Assembly: GCA_963921425.1 (NCBI GenBank)
Contig: OY992835.1
Span: 17,174,001 to 17,238,000 of the forward strand
Length of the DNA stretch: 64,000 bases
From: Dryas octopetala
Lineage: Eukaryota; Streptophyta; Magnoliopsida; Rosales; Rosaceae
Reading direction: 5' to 3'
This document shows, in pieces, positions 49,026-61,905 of this stretch. The notes under the pieces are model-generated. The model was not told the origin of the DNA, did no database searches, and worked only from the letters and a program-made list of their open reading frames with translations. A program made the translations under genes and the position numbers. Within the stretch, counting starts at the first letter, position 1; each line of letters begins with the position of its first letter.

Positions 49026-49729
49026 TAACTTGTAGATATAAGCTCTTTCAGCTGGTATGCCAACACCATACAGAGAAAATATTTCCATATCAAGGGCATT
49101 TGGTAATCTGCAAAACCAGACTACTAGAGTGAAAGATGATGAGCAGTTTATTGTTCAAGTCGCTGAGCAACAAAAAAGAATTAACCAGCTAAGGAGCTTG
49201 AACTACAGCAAACGAATTTAAAATAAAAGGGATTGCATTTTATGATCACCAGTAAAAGCAGACTGCAGAAATCTTTGGTTCACATATAATGCATGCCACA
49301 GATAGAAACCTCACTTCATCTCTAAAGGGTTTGACCAAAACATTGAGGCATTCAGTAATCTTTACTTTCAAGAGAATGAGCTAATAAGAATTTCATAACT
49401 ATACACATGTATATTTCTGAACTAGGCATCTTACAAAGTTACAAGACTAAATCTGAATTACACACTCATATGAATACATGTCAATACATCTTACCTGAAA
49501 GTCAATTCTTTCAAACTCAGATGAATGTGCCTCTGCTACATCTTTCCCAAATGATATAATTCTTCCATAATTAGCACATTTGAATTGAGAAACTGGACTT
49601 CCTGCCCCATTACTGGCCACTTGCAAAATGGGAATCATGGGTTTTGTTCTTTTTCTTCCTAGGAACATAGCCTTCCTCAGGAGACCAATCAAGACCAACC
49701 CATATGGTGTCCCCAGCTTTTGGTATCAT
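49026..49729 (-). pseudogene. PDAT (phospholipid:diacylglycerol acyltransferase) pseudogene fragment
   Basis: Minus-strand relic of PDAT, an ER enzyme that makes triacylglycerol by moving a phospholipid acyl chain to diacylglycerol. Three pieces are in family order. The first, at about 49,729-49,610, is PKAGDTIWVGLDWSPEEGY. After a frameshift comes NYGRIISFGKDVAEA through FERIDFQ, ending at 49,496 with a normal GTAAGA donor. After an intron-like gap with a TTTTGCAG acceptor comes LYGVGIPAERAYIYKL within 49,107-49,026. The exon of roughly 88 codons that should lie between the last two pieces is absent, and the protein diverges right after YKL. The catalytic serine region (upstream) and the C-terminal Asp/His region are not present. 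The frameshift, missing exon and truncation make it non-functional. Confidence 0.88.
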
Positions 49730-52307
49730 TATTTTTAGGCTTAGACATTTTGACTTGAACTTAATCATGCTACTTCCTCCTTTACTTCATATTCAGACAC
49801 ACAATCAATGGCAACCAAAAATTTTAGTTTCTCACTTCACATGGGCTGTTCACATGAATCTTAATTTTTATCTGCGAACCAGAAGATGCTTCCATGTCAC
49901 AAAACCTAATGCAATCTTGAAGGTACATAAGGCACTTCACGAAGTTGGTGTGCCTTTATATGCTTACAACACCAATCTGATCCTCTCCCACCACCCATTG
50001 GGTTGGTGCCTCAACCCACTTCATGAAGTGCAGCAGCCAACAAGTATAAGGCACCCATTGAATGTGGAATTGCTACTTCCCCCACCCACCATTAGTAGCA
50101 ACCAACTTAGTGTTTGGTCTCGTACCTGTTTAATGAGTTTCAAATACCATGTCGAAGGCAACTAATTCATAACATACTGAATTTAAGAAAATGTATATGC
50201 ATTAAAGCATAGTAAGTGAGAATCCACAGATTTGATACAATGCCAAGCAAGAAGATCCAGTTAATAAGATTCTCCAATCATATGCAGCCATATACATGTT
50301 TGGTTTTTTTCCATTTTTGGCAGCTCAATTTAGTACCCAAACTATATAGCATGTCCGCGAATGACATTGGTTTAGTGGCACCCAATCTTCCTTTGTGAGA
50401 GGAGGTCTTAAGTTCAAATCTCATGAAGTATCTAACTATGTATTCCTATCTAATAAGGTACTAAATCATAATTTCTGTCAGCCAAATTAGAGTTTTTGTA
50501 CCAAATTGAAACACATGTCAGAATGCAGGTACTACATGTTTGTTTCCTCATAAGTTCATAACCAATGTGGGTCATATGTGAGCACTAGACTGAGCTTTCT
50601 TTTGGGCTGTTTAATCAATAGATTGGCCCTAATCATCCATTTACAGAAGACACGTACTGGATCTAATCAACTTTAATAGTTTGGGCTGTTAAAACTTGGT
50701 GAAGCTTGTGGGCCTGTTGACTGTGGCAGTGATACTTCATGCATATAGCTTAACAGGTCTGCTTATTGGCCCAAATCCAAATTTATATTGAAAAGACAAT
50801 TATACAAAAACCTAAAACGATTGACATAATGTTATACGTACATAAATACGAAAAAATTTGGGTGACATCGTAATATCACGTGACATGTTAAAATAATGTT
50901 ACTAGTATTTTAGTACTCAAATTATAATAAGTGTATAATTTTTAAAAGTATTATTAAAGATTTAGGATGTTCGATATTAATAATTGTACATGTGTTATAA
51001 TTTGATTGAATTTATGACACCACATTAACATGCCACGTAATTTTATAATCAAATCAAACAATTTCTTCGTAAACACGTAATGGATGAATAAAGTATGTAA
51101 TCCCAAAATGTTACCCACAAAGTAGAAACCACAAAGCACGTAAAGTTGATTTAAGGCTGCATAATATCTTAATATATCTCCCGGCCACAACAAAAAATCC
51201 CATACTTGGTTTGCAAGGAGACAGAAAGGTGCACCACAATAGGCTTAGTTGGAAAACGACCTTTACCACTATATATCTATATATTATACTCTCATAGACT
51301 CCATCTAATCCATATTATGAAGGAACAATGTGGAGCTTTATCTGCACTTCCATAGAAGCACAGTTGGTTGTTGTCACCTTACAGAAAAGCATATATTACA
51401 CAATAATGGAGCTTTATCTGCCCTCAATGCCGTAGACCCCATAGCGTTCTACACTTCCACTACTCCACAGATGTTGCCTGCTTTACATATATGTATATAA
51501 TTTGTATGTAAAGCTATATGTGATTAGGTCACCATATTCTAAATTAACAAAACTAAAGTAATTATAATAAAATAAAATAAAATAAAAGATTCAAGCTTAT
51601 TGGCTGCTCAAGCTGGGAAACAATAAAGAAATTAAATTTCAACTTAGTGGTGTAACATGGACGGCTTTAATTCGAACCAACTCGAATTTAACTCTAAATT
51701 TAATTAAGTTCCAATGAGTGGGTTAGAAAGGGTACAACTGTACACGTAGAGAATGAGTTGAAAAGGTTACCAACATGATCGAATTCGGGTTGAGCTCAAT
51801 TTATGACTTAATTTTTTTTTTTTTAAATAATTCTTGAATGAAGACCTAAAACTTAAATAATGCTGATCATAAAACCACATGGGACGAGTTCAAAAACTGG
51901 TTTTACCCATTTTACTATTAAAATTTTATATGAAAATGTTAGTCTATATTATTTGAACTCACGCCCTTCGGGTTGAGTTTGTAGGTGTTTTCATTTGTCA
52001 AGTCTAAATATTAAATGCATGAATTGAGTTTATGCTCGTGTCAAGAGACTAGTCTATCTAATTGAAATACGCATATTAAATTTACAATAGTCTTTATTCG
52101 TCAAATGTAGATGTTAAACGTGTGGGTTAAGTGAATCCAATGCCCTAGTTTCAACTTTCAACTTTCAACTTTCAAAAACAACTTATAATCACCGGCTAAT
52201 AATCCAATACAATGTGGGCCATATTTACAAGTTACAAGAACAACTTTATTTTGACAAACACTGGAAATGCAAAGGACGAAATGGGCATGGTTGTGTGAAT
52301 ATTCATT
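49730..52307. other. Gene-free intergenic DNA
   Basis: An open frame at 49,704-50,165 has no recognisable domain and is not called. The region at 51,660-52,150 is low-complexity TCGAATTC/GGGTTGAG-type repeat DNA. Nothing else is seen. Confidence 0.5.
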
Positions 52308-53285
52308 GGGTAATTTAATTCAATAAACTTTTTTAATATGCAATAAGCCTTTTTTGAGTCTTCCTTCTCAAAACTTACTTTTCTAACCCTTTTACTTATG
52401 AAATGTCGAATTTACCCTCGCAATAAAAAGCATAACCTTTTTTGAGTCTTCCTTCTCAAAACTTATTTTTTTAACCCTTTTATTTATGAAATGTCGAATT
52501 TCCCCTCGCAATAAAAAGCATAACCTTATGCATTCGACAACGTACTAGACTAGAAATTCGACCATCTTCTTCTCCTCTTCCGGCGACCGTGTATTCCACA
52601 ACTGGACCAGGAAATTAACCAATTGCTTTTCCTATTTCGGCGACGATCATACAGTAATGACGGCTGCAGATGATCAGAAAATGAAGAATAAGATAAAGGT
52701 TGAAAAAGACGAGGAAGAAAAAGAAGAAGTTATTCAAGTTCAAGGGGGTTCTGGGTTTTCGAATCTAGACGACAATCTTTTTTCATGGTAAAACAACCCA
52801 CCACCACCATCCCAGCAAATTCAACCCACGACCATATATCCTCCACCGACCTCTCATCTTTGTCTTTCTTTCTCTCTTTCTCTCCCCTTCCCTCCCAACT
52901 CACTTAGAGAAAACACCCATATATGGATAAAAAAAAGTTGCTTTTTTTTTCCTGATTTGGGTGAGGAGAGAATGGGAGAAAGATAGAGAAATGAGATGAT
53001 GGATCACTGGCCGGTGAAGGAGGTGGGGCCGACAAGTGGGGCGGGGAAGGTTTTAGTCGTCGCTCTTGGCAACTTTTGTCTTCTCTATGGCTGATGTAGG
53101 AAGAAGCTAGGTGGAGAAAAATCAACCAGTGGATTTTTTTGTCGAATATGTGGTCTACATATGATATATGTATAGGAGGTATTTTGGACTGAGAAAATAT
53201 AAAAGGGTTAAAAATGTAAGTTTTTGAGGTGGAGGGTCAAAAAAACTTATTGCATAATAAAAGGGATCATTGAATTAAATTATCC
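52308..53285. mobile_element. Inverted-repeat transposon with gene-like cargo
   Basis: About 978 bp. The left end GGGTAATTTAATTCAATAAA and the complement of the right end GGATAATTTAATTCAATGAT match, with gaps, for about 95 bases. Flanking bases ATATTC agree on both sides but a full 9-bp duplication is imperfect. The left terminal repeat is itself duplicated with an 88-bp period (52,351-52,526). The interior is GC-richer and holds an ATG-initiated 44-codon frame (52,657-52,791: MTAADDQKMKNK..., acidic/lysine-rich, ending FSNLDDNLFSW) followed by GGTAAAAC, which could be a donor site. The ORF looks like a captured gene start; I do not recognise the donor gene. Confidence 0.75.
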
Positions 53286-55292
53286 ATATTCGTATATGTA
53301 CATGGGGATGGAGTGGCGACGAGGAGTTCTTTTTTCGGAAAATTGCCTTGGAAGATGGGCTAAACCAGTGGGGCCCACTACTTAGATCCACATAATCTCT
53401 CTCCCTATCTATCATTTTTTGTTAGTGCGATAAAAATTTGTGTGATACTGTTTCTGTCACATGTATGTTAAATGAATAAACAATTCTTTTAAAATTTGAA
53501 ATGTCCAAAACAAAAAATTATAATCAAATTTAGATTCATCCCACCTTTCAATTGGACTGTTTTGTCGCTTAACATTATTGGTAACAAGAACAACATGGCA
53601 CAAGTTTTTTTCTTATCCATCAAGAGACCTAGCTATGAACATGTTTGGCTAATTCTGTGTGGTGCATGATGTAAATTGGCCAGTTGGCCTGGATTCAAAT
53701 CATTTAATGTTATAACAGGAACTAAAGTATGGTCTCATACTTTTATAGTATAGGGGGGAAAATCATAATTAGGGTGCAAGGAACATATATGCATGTGGTT
53801 GTGGGGGCTCCTACATTGTCATCATAACTTTCCAGCATGCATATGCTATTTTGCTTCACCCTACATGTGGCCAAGGTTTCTGCTTACGTGGAAATAGTGA
53901 ATGCATTAATTCCATCTATAAATGATAAATCATCCTATGTCCGTGGATGACATTATGCCTTTCCTCAGGTATGTTTGCAATTGTTTTTGCATGAAATGCT
54001 TTTATCTAATCACGAATTTATTAAAATACATGTAAGAGTTTAAGAATATGAATATTTAGTTTGAAACGCTAGCTGCTTCTTTGTATATATATTTTTTTAA
54101 GAAGTATTACAAATGCTTTTATAACCCTAAAAATATATACTTGACTTGCTCACACTATTGTTCGAGATATTTAGTTTGTACTTGGAATTTTTTTTTTTTT
54201 TTCAGTCGATCTATATAATTTTATAATTTCATTGTATTTATTGGAAAACCAATTATTAATTTTTGCCGATGTTATTGTTAATATGGATTTGGGGCAGGGT
54301 TACGTGTCAGTGTGGTTTCATTCCTTAGATTATGTCTTTTTGTTTGTTAGTCTTTTCCTAGAAAAACGAAATCCAAAAATATTTGTCTCAATTTCTGCCA
54401 ATGTTATATAAATAATTTATTGTTATTTGAAAGTGCTTATGGAAGTGCCATAAACATTATTAGCGCTTTTGCTTGCTATTTGAAAGTGCTTACACTTTCA
54501 AACATACCCTTCATTTATTTTTTAATTTAAGCGATTTCAAAATGAAAAATAGTTTAAATTAAGTTCAGCTATTTTCGATTTTTTTTACAACTCTCTTATT
54601 GTGCAAGCCATATGTTGGAACTTGTGTAAGAAAATTGGAAAACTATTTGAGGAAAAAAAAAGTTGAATTCTATAACATTTTCTTTTTATGAACTGCAAGT
54701 CATTGACTTGTAAAGTTGTAAATTTGTAATAGAGAAGAAGCTATTTGAATTTTGAAGGAAGAATTTTAAATTCGGATAAGGCAGGCAGGGTGTATATTCT
54801 TAATTAAGAAAGTGTTAGCTCACGTGACACTCTATGAATCTTCCTAAATTATTGCATGGATTCCCCATGCTTTTCTATAAACGTGCTGAATATTTATTGA
54901 CCATCACATATTCAAATTTCTTGTGTAGCTCCCCCTTTTTATATGCTCCTTTTATCTTGCAAAAAATAAATAAAATTTATAGTAGGTAAAAATTGAGATT
55001 AATGAAAAATTGACACTTCATTTGGAGAAAAACGGTGAAACAAATTTAATGAGAATATCAATAATTACGTCAAAGTCAAAAAATTATTATATATAATCGT
55101 ATATGACACATTTCTTTCAAAATATTTATATAATTTCTGTTTTTATATGCATATTGAGAGAGATAGGTAATGTGTAGTATTGTACTGATTACCTACAAAA
55201 ACTGGTTAGTATGTAGTAAACGTACATAGAAAAAGTAAAACTTGTGGTCACCTCGAGGCCTTTTTGGTTTGTAAAATATAGGTTTTGGAAAA
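53286..55292. other. Gene-free intergenic DNA
   Basis: AT-rich. No ORF, RNA or paired repeat was recognised. Confidence 0.5.
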
Positions 55293-55497
55293 TAGTAGTG
55301 TTACATATATTACATTTTTATACCATAATTTCATACCACCTTATGTGGCAACGTACTTACATGGCATTTATACATTGGATACTAAAAAATAAAAATAAAA
55401 ACCCAAAAAAGAAAAGAAAAACTTTGTCCAATAAAGTAATGACACGTCAGATGGTATAAAAATATGGTATACGAATGTGGTAAGTATAGCATTATTC
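55293..55497. mobile_element. Mutator-type MITE (family A, copy 2)
   Basis: 205 bp in reverse orientation to the copy at 33,729-33,930, with a perfect 9-bp target duplication TTTGGAAAA (55,284-55,292 and 55,498-55,506). Starts TAGTAGTGTTACATATATTA, ends GTAAGTATAGCATTATTC. Confidence 0.93.
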
Positions 55498-57004
55498 TTT
55501 GGAAAATCAAATCCTATACATTTTTCTGAAAAATGAAATTTAAGATTCTTAACTTTATGTTTGGTAATGTTGGGAAAATAACTATGATGGAAAAGTAATT
55601 AAGAATTAATTTTTTGTCGGTTTTTATTGTTCTTTACATTTTAATGTATGGTTTGTGCATAAATAGAAAACAAAAATTGTATAGTTTTCCAATTATACCC
55701 TTATTTGCTATATATAATACATACAGGTATGTACCATAATTGGTATTTTTAATAGGGATAATTTGATTTTGAAAAATTGTCATTAATGATTTCACATGGT
55801 AAAGAAGAAATCCAAGTTGGCTAGAGGATTTCATTTTCTCTTTTGGGGGCATGACTTTCTCATGAAGTATGAATTATTTTGTGGAAAGTACTTATGAAAC
55901 ATAAGAATAAAATTGTTTTCTCATTTCTAAATTCTAACCCACCAATCCGCGAGCCAAACAGTAGTTGAAGACTTGAAGGTAGGTAGATAAGGCAAATCTC
56001 TCGAGGCTTAAAATGCTGAAGATTTCTAAATTTTTTTGCACCCTTTATATACTATACACCCTAAACAATAATTGACCTAGGAACCCCATAATCTTAGGGC
56101 AAACAAGCAAGGAAGCCTAATGGGAAGGTGGTTTAAAGTTTAAACAAGGAGCATGTACAAAACAGAGGAAAGAGAGTAAGTAAGTAATAAGCACTAGCGG
56201 CTGGTTTGTACCTTTTTCCCTTCTACTTACTACATACAAAATTACAAATGTTTAAAAGCGGAAGAAGAGGCAGAGGTATAGGGTGGCGCCGCCTGGGGCC
56301 TCCTGAGGCCGCACGCATGAGTCATCACTCGTCATGACGCAGACTCCGCACCCAAAAAGGACACCCCTCGCGCACACACCGCCCACACCCTAATCCCCTA
56401 TGGCCCACACCCCAACACCCACAGGCCCCATTAAATAAATATTTATTTATTACCAAGTCCCCACCCCGGATTGCAATTTGCAATTCCTGCCCAAATCTCA
56501 ATGTCACATATTGTCACCCCCACCCTCAGCTCAAGCAACAACACTACAACAGAAAGAGAATGAGGGTGACAGAGTCGTTTCTTTTCTCTTTCTTTCTTTT
56601 TGTTTCTTAGGAAAATAAAACCGAGGATTAAAATGTGGGGTTTTGACAGTTTTGTTGGTATAACAGGTCATTTGGATCCCTCACTCACAAGTCACAAATC
56701 GCCACAACAACCCTTGGCGTCTTTCATTCATTAACATTTAACGGTCACCTGAACCCCTCTCTCTCTGTCACTCTCTGTGTGTGAGAGTGTGACTCTGAGT
56801 TCACGCACCCGAGCCCATAAGCTATTATTACTGTTTTCCATGTTGGGTTTTTCTCAGAGTATATATTCACCAAGAACGAGATCTTCTTCTTCAGCTTATT
56901 AAGCTTTTGGCTGTGACTCTGATTGTGATTTGTGCGGGACAAGGCAAAGCAAAACACCATCTGATCCAAAAAATTTGTGTGCAATTTTCGATAGGGAATC
57001 GGAG
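55498..57004 (+). promoter_or_regulatory. Upstream region and 5' UTR of the BRX-family gene
   Basis: AT-rich to about 56,270, then a GC-rich block (56,280-56,420) and a CT/GT-rich leader (56,755-56,800) before the ATG. A TATA-like ATAAATATTTATTTAT lies at about 56,435. The start site is not determinable. Confidence 0.45.
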
Positions 57005-60000
57005 ATGCTGACGTGTATTCCCTGCTCCAAGCAGCTCAGCAACAATGGATCTCTGCACCACCCGGAAGAAGTCGACGACGACGCGGTGGTCGGGACTCCC
57101 AGGACCAAGCAAGCCATCAAGGCTCTCACTGCTCAGGTAAAATGATAAGTGATAAGTCTGCTTGATGAGTTAAGCTTCTGTTTGCTTTCGTAGAAAATGG
57201 GGAGAAAAAAAGGAATTCAATGTTGCTCTGTTGAGCCTAATTTGACATTTGGTTTAGAAATATGAAAGACCCAGAACCTGTTTCCTCTATTGCTCCCTTC
57301 ATTTTCTCAGGAACCAAACAGAGAGTAAGCTTTCCTTCTCTGTTATCAATATTCTTAAATAAAACAGTGGAAATGTAAAGGTTTAATTCAGCTGAAACTT
57401 CATACTTTTGGGAACTAAGCAATGGAAAACAGAAGACCCAGGATTTTTTTTTTCTTTGTTTTATTTTCCTGCATTTTTATTGGAAACAGAGAAGGGTTCG
57501 GTGAAAAAGGACTGGTTCTGTTTTTTCAGATCAAGGATATGGCATTGAAGGCCTCAGGAGCCTACAAGAATTGCAAGCCATGTTCACGGTCATGCAATGA
57601 CCACCGGAACCGAAACTATGCTGAATCTGATACCGCCTCGGAGTCTGCGAGGTTCCATTGCTCGTACCGCAGAACCGCGAGCTCAAATTCGACCCCAAGG
57701 CTGTGGGGGAAGGAGATGGACAGTAGACTCAAAGCCCTTTCAAGTGGGGAAGGGACGCCGGCGTCGGTGAGTGGGAGGACTGAGTCAGTTGTGTTAATGG
57801 AGGAAGATGAGCCTAAAGAATGGGTGGCACAAGTGGAGCCTGGTGTGCTCATCACTTTTGTTTCTTTGCCCCAAGGAGGAAATGATCTCAAGCGTATTCG
57901 ATTCAGGTACTTTCTCTTGTTTGGAGTTGATATGATAGTGAAGATTCTGATTTGGTTGAGCGTGGATGTGTGTGATCACATGAACCACTGTATCTTTTGT
58001 CCTTTGTGTATTGAATTTTTTCTCTTGTTCTTGATCTGGGAAGTATAGCTTCTGATTCTTTTGAGCGTGGTTACTTGTTTTTAGTGTGTGGGGTTGGTGA
58101 TTGGGGTAGAACTTATTGTGACCTTGTCCTTTGTAGTTGGACTTAACAATATAGTGAAAGGGTGAGAGACTGTGGAAGTCAAATTGCGTGTGAATTGTTA
58201 TTTCTCACAGTCATTTGTGTGGTAGGTGGCCCTGTGTTAAGAACCATCCATTACCCTTCAAATATTTGAGCTGTCAAAGAGTGAAAGATTTGATTACTTA
58301 ATTTTTAGGATTGAAACATTCAACCATATTTCTAAAACCAGACGTCCTTGTCAGCTCATCCTAACAACACTGACGTAGTGATAGCCATCTCCTCTTTTGG
58401 GTAGCTTCACTCATCTACCAGTATTCAATGACAACCCTACCCCCCATACATAATACAATACCAAGGTATTTTAATCCATTTTCTAATTTGTACCTTGCTA
58501 ACTTGAGTCATGGATGCGATGCAGTGTGAAGGAGAGAAAGACTTAACTGTTTAGCCTTTAAAACTGTAGCACCTCTATATGGGTGTTAAATATGGGCGAG
58601 GCCTAACTTTGTTTCATTTCCAATAAATCATGCTGGGTCATTGAGAAGGAATTAAAAGCATCTCATATCTCACCTTTATGTAGAACTGAAAAATAATTTA
58701 GAAGAAAACAGGAATCTCCCTTCTCCAGAAATTTGATTGGAATTTATAATTGTAACCATCAAGTTGGGATATTTTTTTTGTAGCATTGTATAGGAAATGG
58801 TATATTTATTATTAGATTGAATGCTGTTTGGTGCTTTGATTTTATGGAATCCTTCTGAAAGTAGTATAACGTCGGAGTCTGATCAGAGTTTAAGCACAGA
58901 TCAAAGAATCTAGATGTCTTTGCATATTTGGGCACAGTATCTACCTCTTCGTTATGTCCTGTGCAGAATCTACAGTTAGAACTTTACATTTTGGTACTAT
59001 TTAACTGATTGTTAGGTCAAATAAGAGTTCTGAGTCAGTAAAGAATAGCCCCAGTTTTTAGTTGTAATGTCATCTAATTTGCTGTTGCAAGTATTAGCAG
59101 TCTTGTTCCACAGTCATAATCAGCAGGACTTGGTGCATACTTCCTCAAGGAATGGAAAAAGTTCTGTTTTCTTGATGAATTGTTATTCATCTTGTGATCT
59201 CTGCACTAAAGCCTAACCAACTAATTGGTGTGCTCAGCACTACTTTTATTGAAGATGTCGATCATGTTTACAATGATAAATCCTTTTAATATGGGGCAAA
59301 GAATACTTTACAATATGCCCGAATTATGCTGACTTGTTTATCTTGTTGTGATAGTTTCATGTCGATGACTCTGCTAATCATTGTTTTGTAAATTTGATCA
59401 GCCGTGAAATGTTTGACAAATGGCAAGCTCAAAGGTGGTGGGCAGAGAATTATGACAAGGTCATGGAATTATACAATGTCCAAAGGTTCAATCACCAAGC
59501 AGTCCCATTTCCAACCCCACCTAGATCTGAAGATGAGGTGAGCTCACTCCCAATGTATTATGCAAATATTTTCTTGTTGGCAGCCTAAGGTAAGTAGGTC
59601 AAATAAATTTTCTTTGACAAGTATTCATTTTCGTTTCTAGAACGATCAACCAGAGAACTTCTGTCATTTTGTTCTCTGTTACTTGTACCTTTATTCATGA
59701 ATTATTTTGCATTTCCCAACACCATCAACTTAAGTGATCGATCGTATGATTGGATGGATTGGTTCCCACCAATTCTATAAAGGGCTTAGCTGGATATTTT
59801 CTAGTGTCGGTGATATGTTTTTTCTAGTGTTGTAAGTATTCTTTTTCTCTCCTCTCTTCCAGAGCTCAAAGGTTGAATCTGCTAGGGACAGTCCTGTGAC
59901 TCCCCCACTGAGCAAAGAACGCCTGCCCCGCAACTTCCACCGGCCAATGGGCATGGGGTACTCCTCATCAGATTCACTTGACCACCATCCGATGCAATCC

Positions 60001-60709
60001 CGTCATTACTGTGACACCAGTGGTCTAGCTTCAACGCCTAAACTTTCCAGCATCAGTGGTGTGAAGACTGAGTCGTCATCGGTAGATGGTTCTATAAGGA
60101 CTAGTTCAGAGGCAGATCGCTCAGGGGAGCTTTCAATTAGCAACGCTAGTGATATGGAGACTGAATGGGTTGAACAGGATGAACCGGGAGTGTACATCAC
60201 CATCAGAGCATTGCCAGGTGGCGCTCGGGAGCTTAGACGTGTCCGGTTCAGGTAAGCAGGTTTCTATATTGTGGATGGTAAAGTAATTTTAATCGATTAC
60301 TGCCTGGCATATGCCTTTAGTGGTTGTTTTGTTCTTATCTTTTCTCTGAAATAGTGGGAACTGAAACCATGCTAGTACCCTTAGTAGTTTTATTTCCTCC
60401 CTTCTGGTGAAGTGATCGAACTGTAGCACCATTCCCATTTAGATGATGTCACATGGAAACCAAAGCCTTCCTGGTTTTTTGTTTGACTTGTGAAGTTGGT
60501 CAAAATAAAAAAAAGAAAAGAAAATGAAAAGAAAGTGCAGTGCTTCATTATTCATTTTAGTTATCAAACAATAACAGATATGATCAAATTGGGTTGAATA
60601 TTATTTTATTTTCTGTATTCTTTTATGCAGCCGAGAAAAGTTTGGCGAAATGCATGCGAGATTGTGGTGGGAAGAGAATAGGGCCAGGATTCAAGAGCAG
60701 TACTTATGA
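57005..60709 (+). CDS. BREVIS RADIX family protein (BRX / BRX-like)
   Basis: A 370-residue plant-specific regulator; BRX proteins sit at the rootward plasma membrane of developing protophloem with the PAX kinase and tune auxin efflux. Exons: 57005-57136, 57530-57906, 59402-59537, 59863-60251, 60631-60709; all phases agree. The N-terminus MLTCIPCSK carries the two cysteines that are palmitoylated in family members. A conserved segment KQAIKALTAQIKDMALKAS follows. Then come two BRX domains, residues about 141-196 (EWVAQVEPGVLITFVSLP...WWAENYDKVMELYNV) and 316-370 (EWVEQDEPGVYITIRALP...WWEENRARIQEQYL), with a serine-rich linker between. The ending EQYL is the usual family terminus. From memory it seems closest to BRX-like 4, but the subgroup is not settled. 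The 1.5-kb second intron contains nothing recognised. Confidence 0.95.
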
Positions 60710-61374
60710 CTTGGAAGCTAGCACATCTTTGAGATGGTGGCGCATGGATTTTACATTTCCTCTTGAAAATGATATTTAAACAGCTGTATGTTCTTAGGCT
60801 CAAACTCATCAACAAAGCTTTCATGTATCTACTGTGCCCCAGTTACTTATTTTGGTAAAATATATCTTTGTGAATTGTGGAATTTCCTTTTTTGTTGGAT
60901 AATGTTGTTGGTTTCTTGGGATTTTGGTAAATGGGTGAGGAAAATGTGGATGATCGGAAATGGTAGATTGCAAGAATGAAATTTGATTTATATGACACAT
61001 ACTTTTCATCTTACTCATAATGTAAACTGATCTCAGTTTCTTCATCTGAAATGCAATATGATCCTTGTTGGTAAAAAGTTCCATGATTTGTGTTCCCATC
61101 AAGATGAAAACTGCTCGATTCTTTTGTTGTTTGGTCGGATGAAAACTGCTACATCCCATCCATTTCTCTTTGGTACAAAAGGTTTGAATATTGACATTGG
61201 GTAGGAGGATAAATGTTCTTTACTAGTGAAGGAGCACCGACTCCCCACGTCCCATTTAATTTGACACCACCCTTAATTAATTTATACCACCTCATTGATC
61301 TTTCAGCAAAGTTGCATGATTTTTTTTTTTTTTTGGGACAATCGGGGGTCAAGGCCCGAACCAACTTGTGATAA
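60710..61374 (+). other. BRX-family 3' UTR and downstream flank
   Basis: Presumed 3' UTR to about 61,000, then intergenic DNA with a T-run at 61,320-61,334. Confidence 0.5.
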
Positions 61375-61383
61375 AAAAAAGTT

Positions 61384-61762
61384 GAGAAGTGCTATTACGA
61401 CCACCCTAAATTGTTGAGTTGACCATCCTATTTTCAAATTTCAATTTTACCGTTCAAACAAAAAATTTCAATTTTGTTCGTCAGGTCATTTGACAGTTAT
61501 CTGCTGAATATTGGTAGATTAATCGGTGGATAACCACCAAATAGAAATGAAAAAGGCATTCGACAGTTATTTGCTGAAATGTTTATGTTTATTCGACAGT
61601 TATCTACCGAACATTGATGGATATTTCGGTAGATAACCACCGAATGGATCTGGGTGATTTCATCATGTTTTTGCAATAAAGGGTAAAGTAATAAAAAAAA
61701 TTAAATAAAATATATTAGAGTGATCAACTCAGCAGCTAAGGATGATCTACATAACCTCACTC
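61384..61762. mobile_element. Mutator-type MITE (family B, copy 2)
   Basis: 379 bp, reverse-oriented relative to 18,922-19,333, with a perfect 9-bp duplication AAAAAAGTT (61,375-61,383 and 61,763-61,771). Starts GAGAAGTGCTATTACGACCA. The interior repeats palindromes such as TTCGACAGTTATCTACCGAA at 33-base spacing. Confidence 0.93.
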
Positions 61763-61905
61763 AAAAAAGTTTTTTTTTTTTTCAGACTTGAGAACAACAG
61801 AACCAGGTAGAATTCATAAATATACTTAGGCCTATCAGCCTTTGATGAATTGGGCTATTGTGGTCTAACCTGAAAGCCTACATCCATTCGCCAAAAAAAA
61901 TTAAA

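Noticed and set aside
49447-49698. First idea that this minus-strand frame was part of a resistance-type (NBS-LRR) gene
   Set aside because: The neighbouring frame PKAGDTIWVGLDWSPEEGY and the downstream LYGVGIPAERAYIYKL fit PDAT in correct order.
49704-50165. 153-codon plus-strand frame opposite and beyond the PDAT relic
   Set aside because: No recognisable domain; its start overlaps the antisense of the pseudogene.
57422-58048. 208-codon frame around BRX exon 2
   Set aside because: It is exon 2 extended through both neighbouring introns; splice sites at 57,529 and 57,907 give the family-like protein instead.
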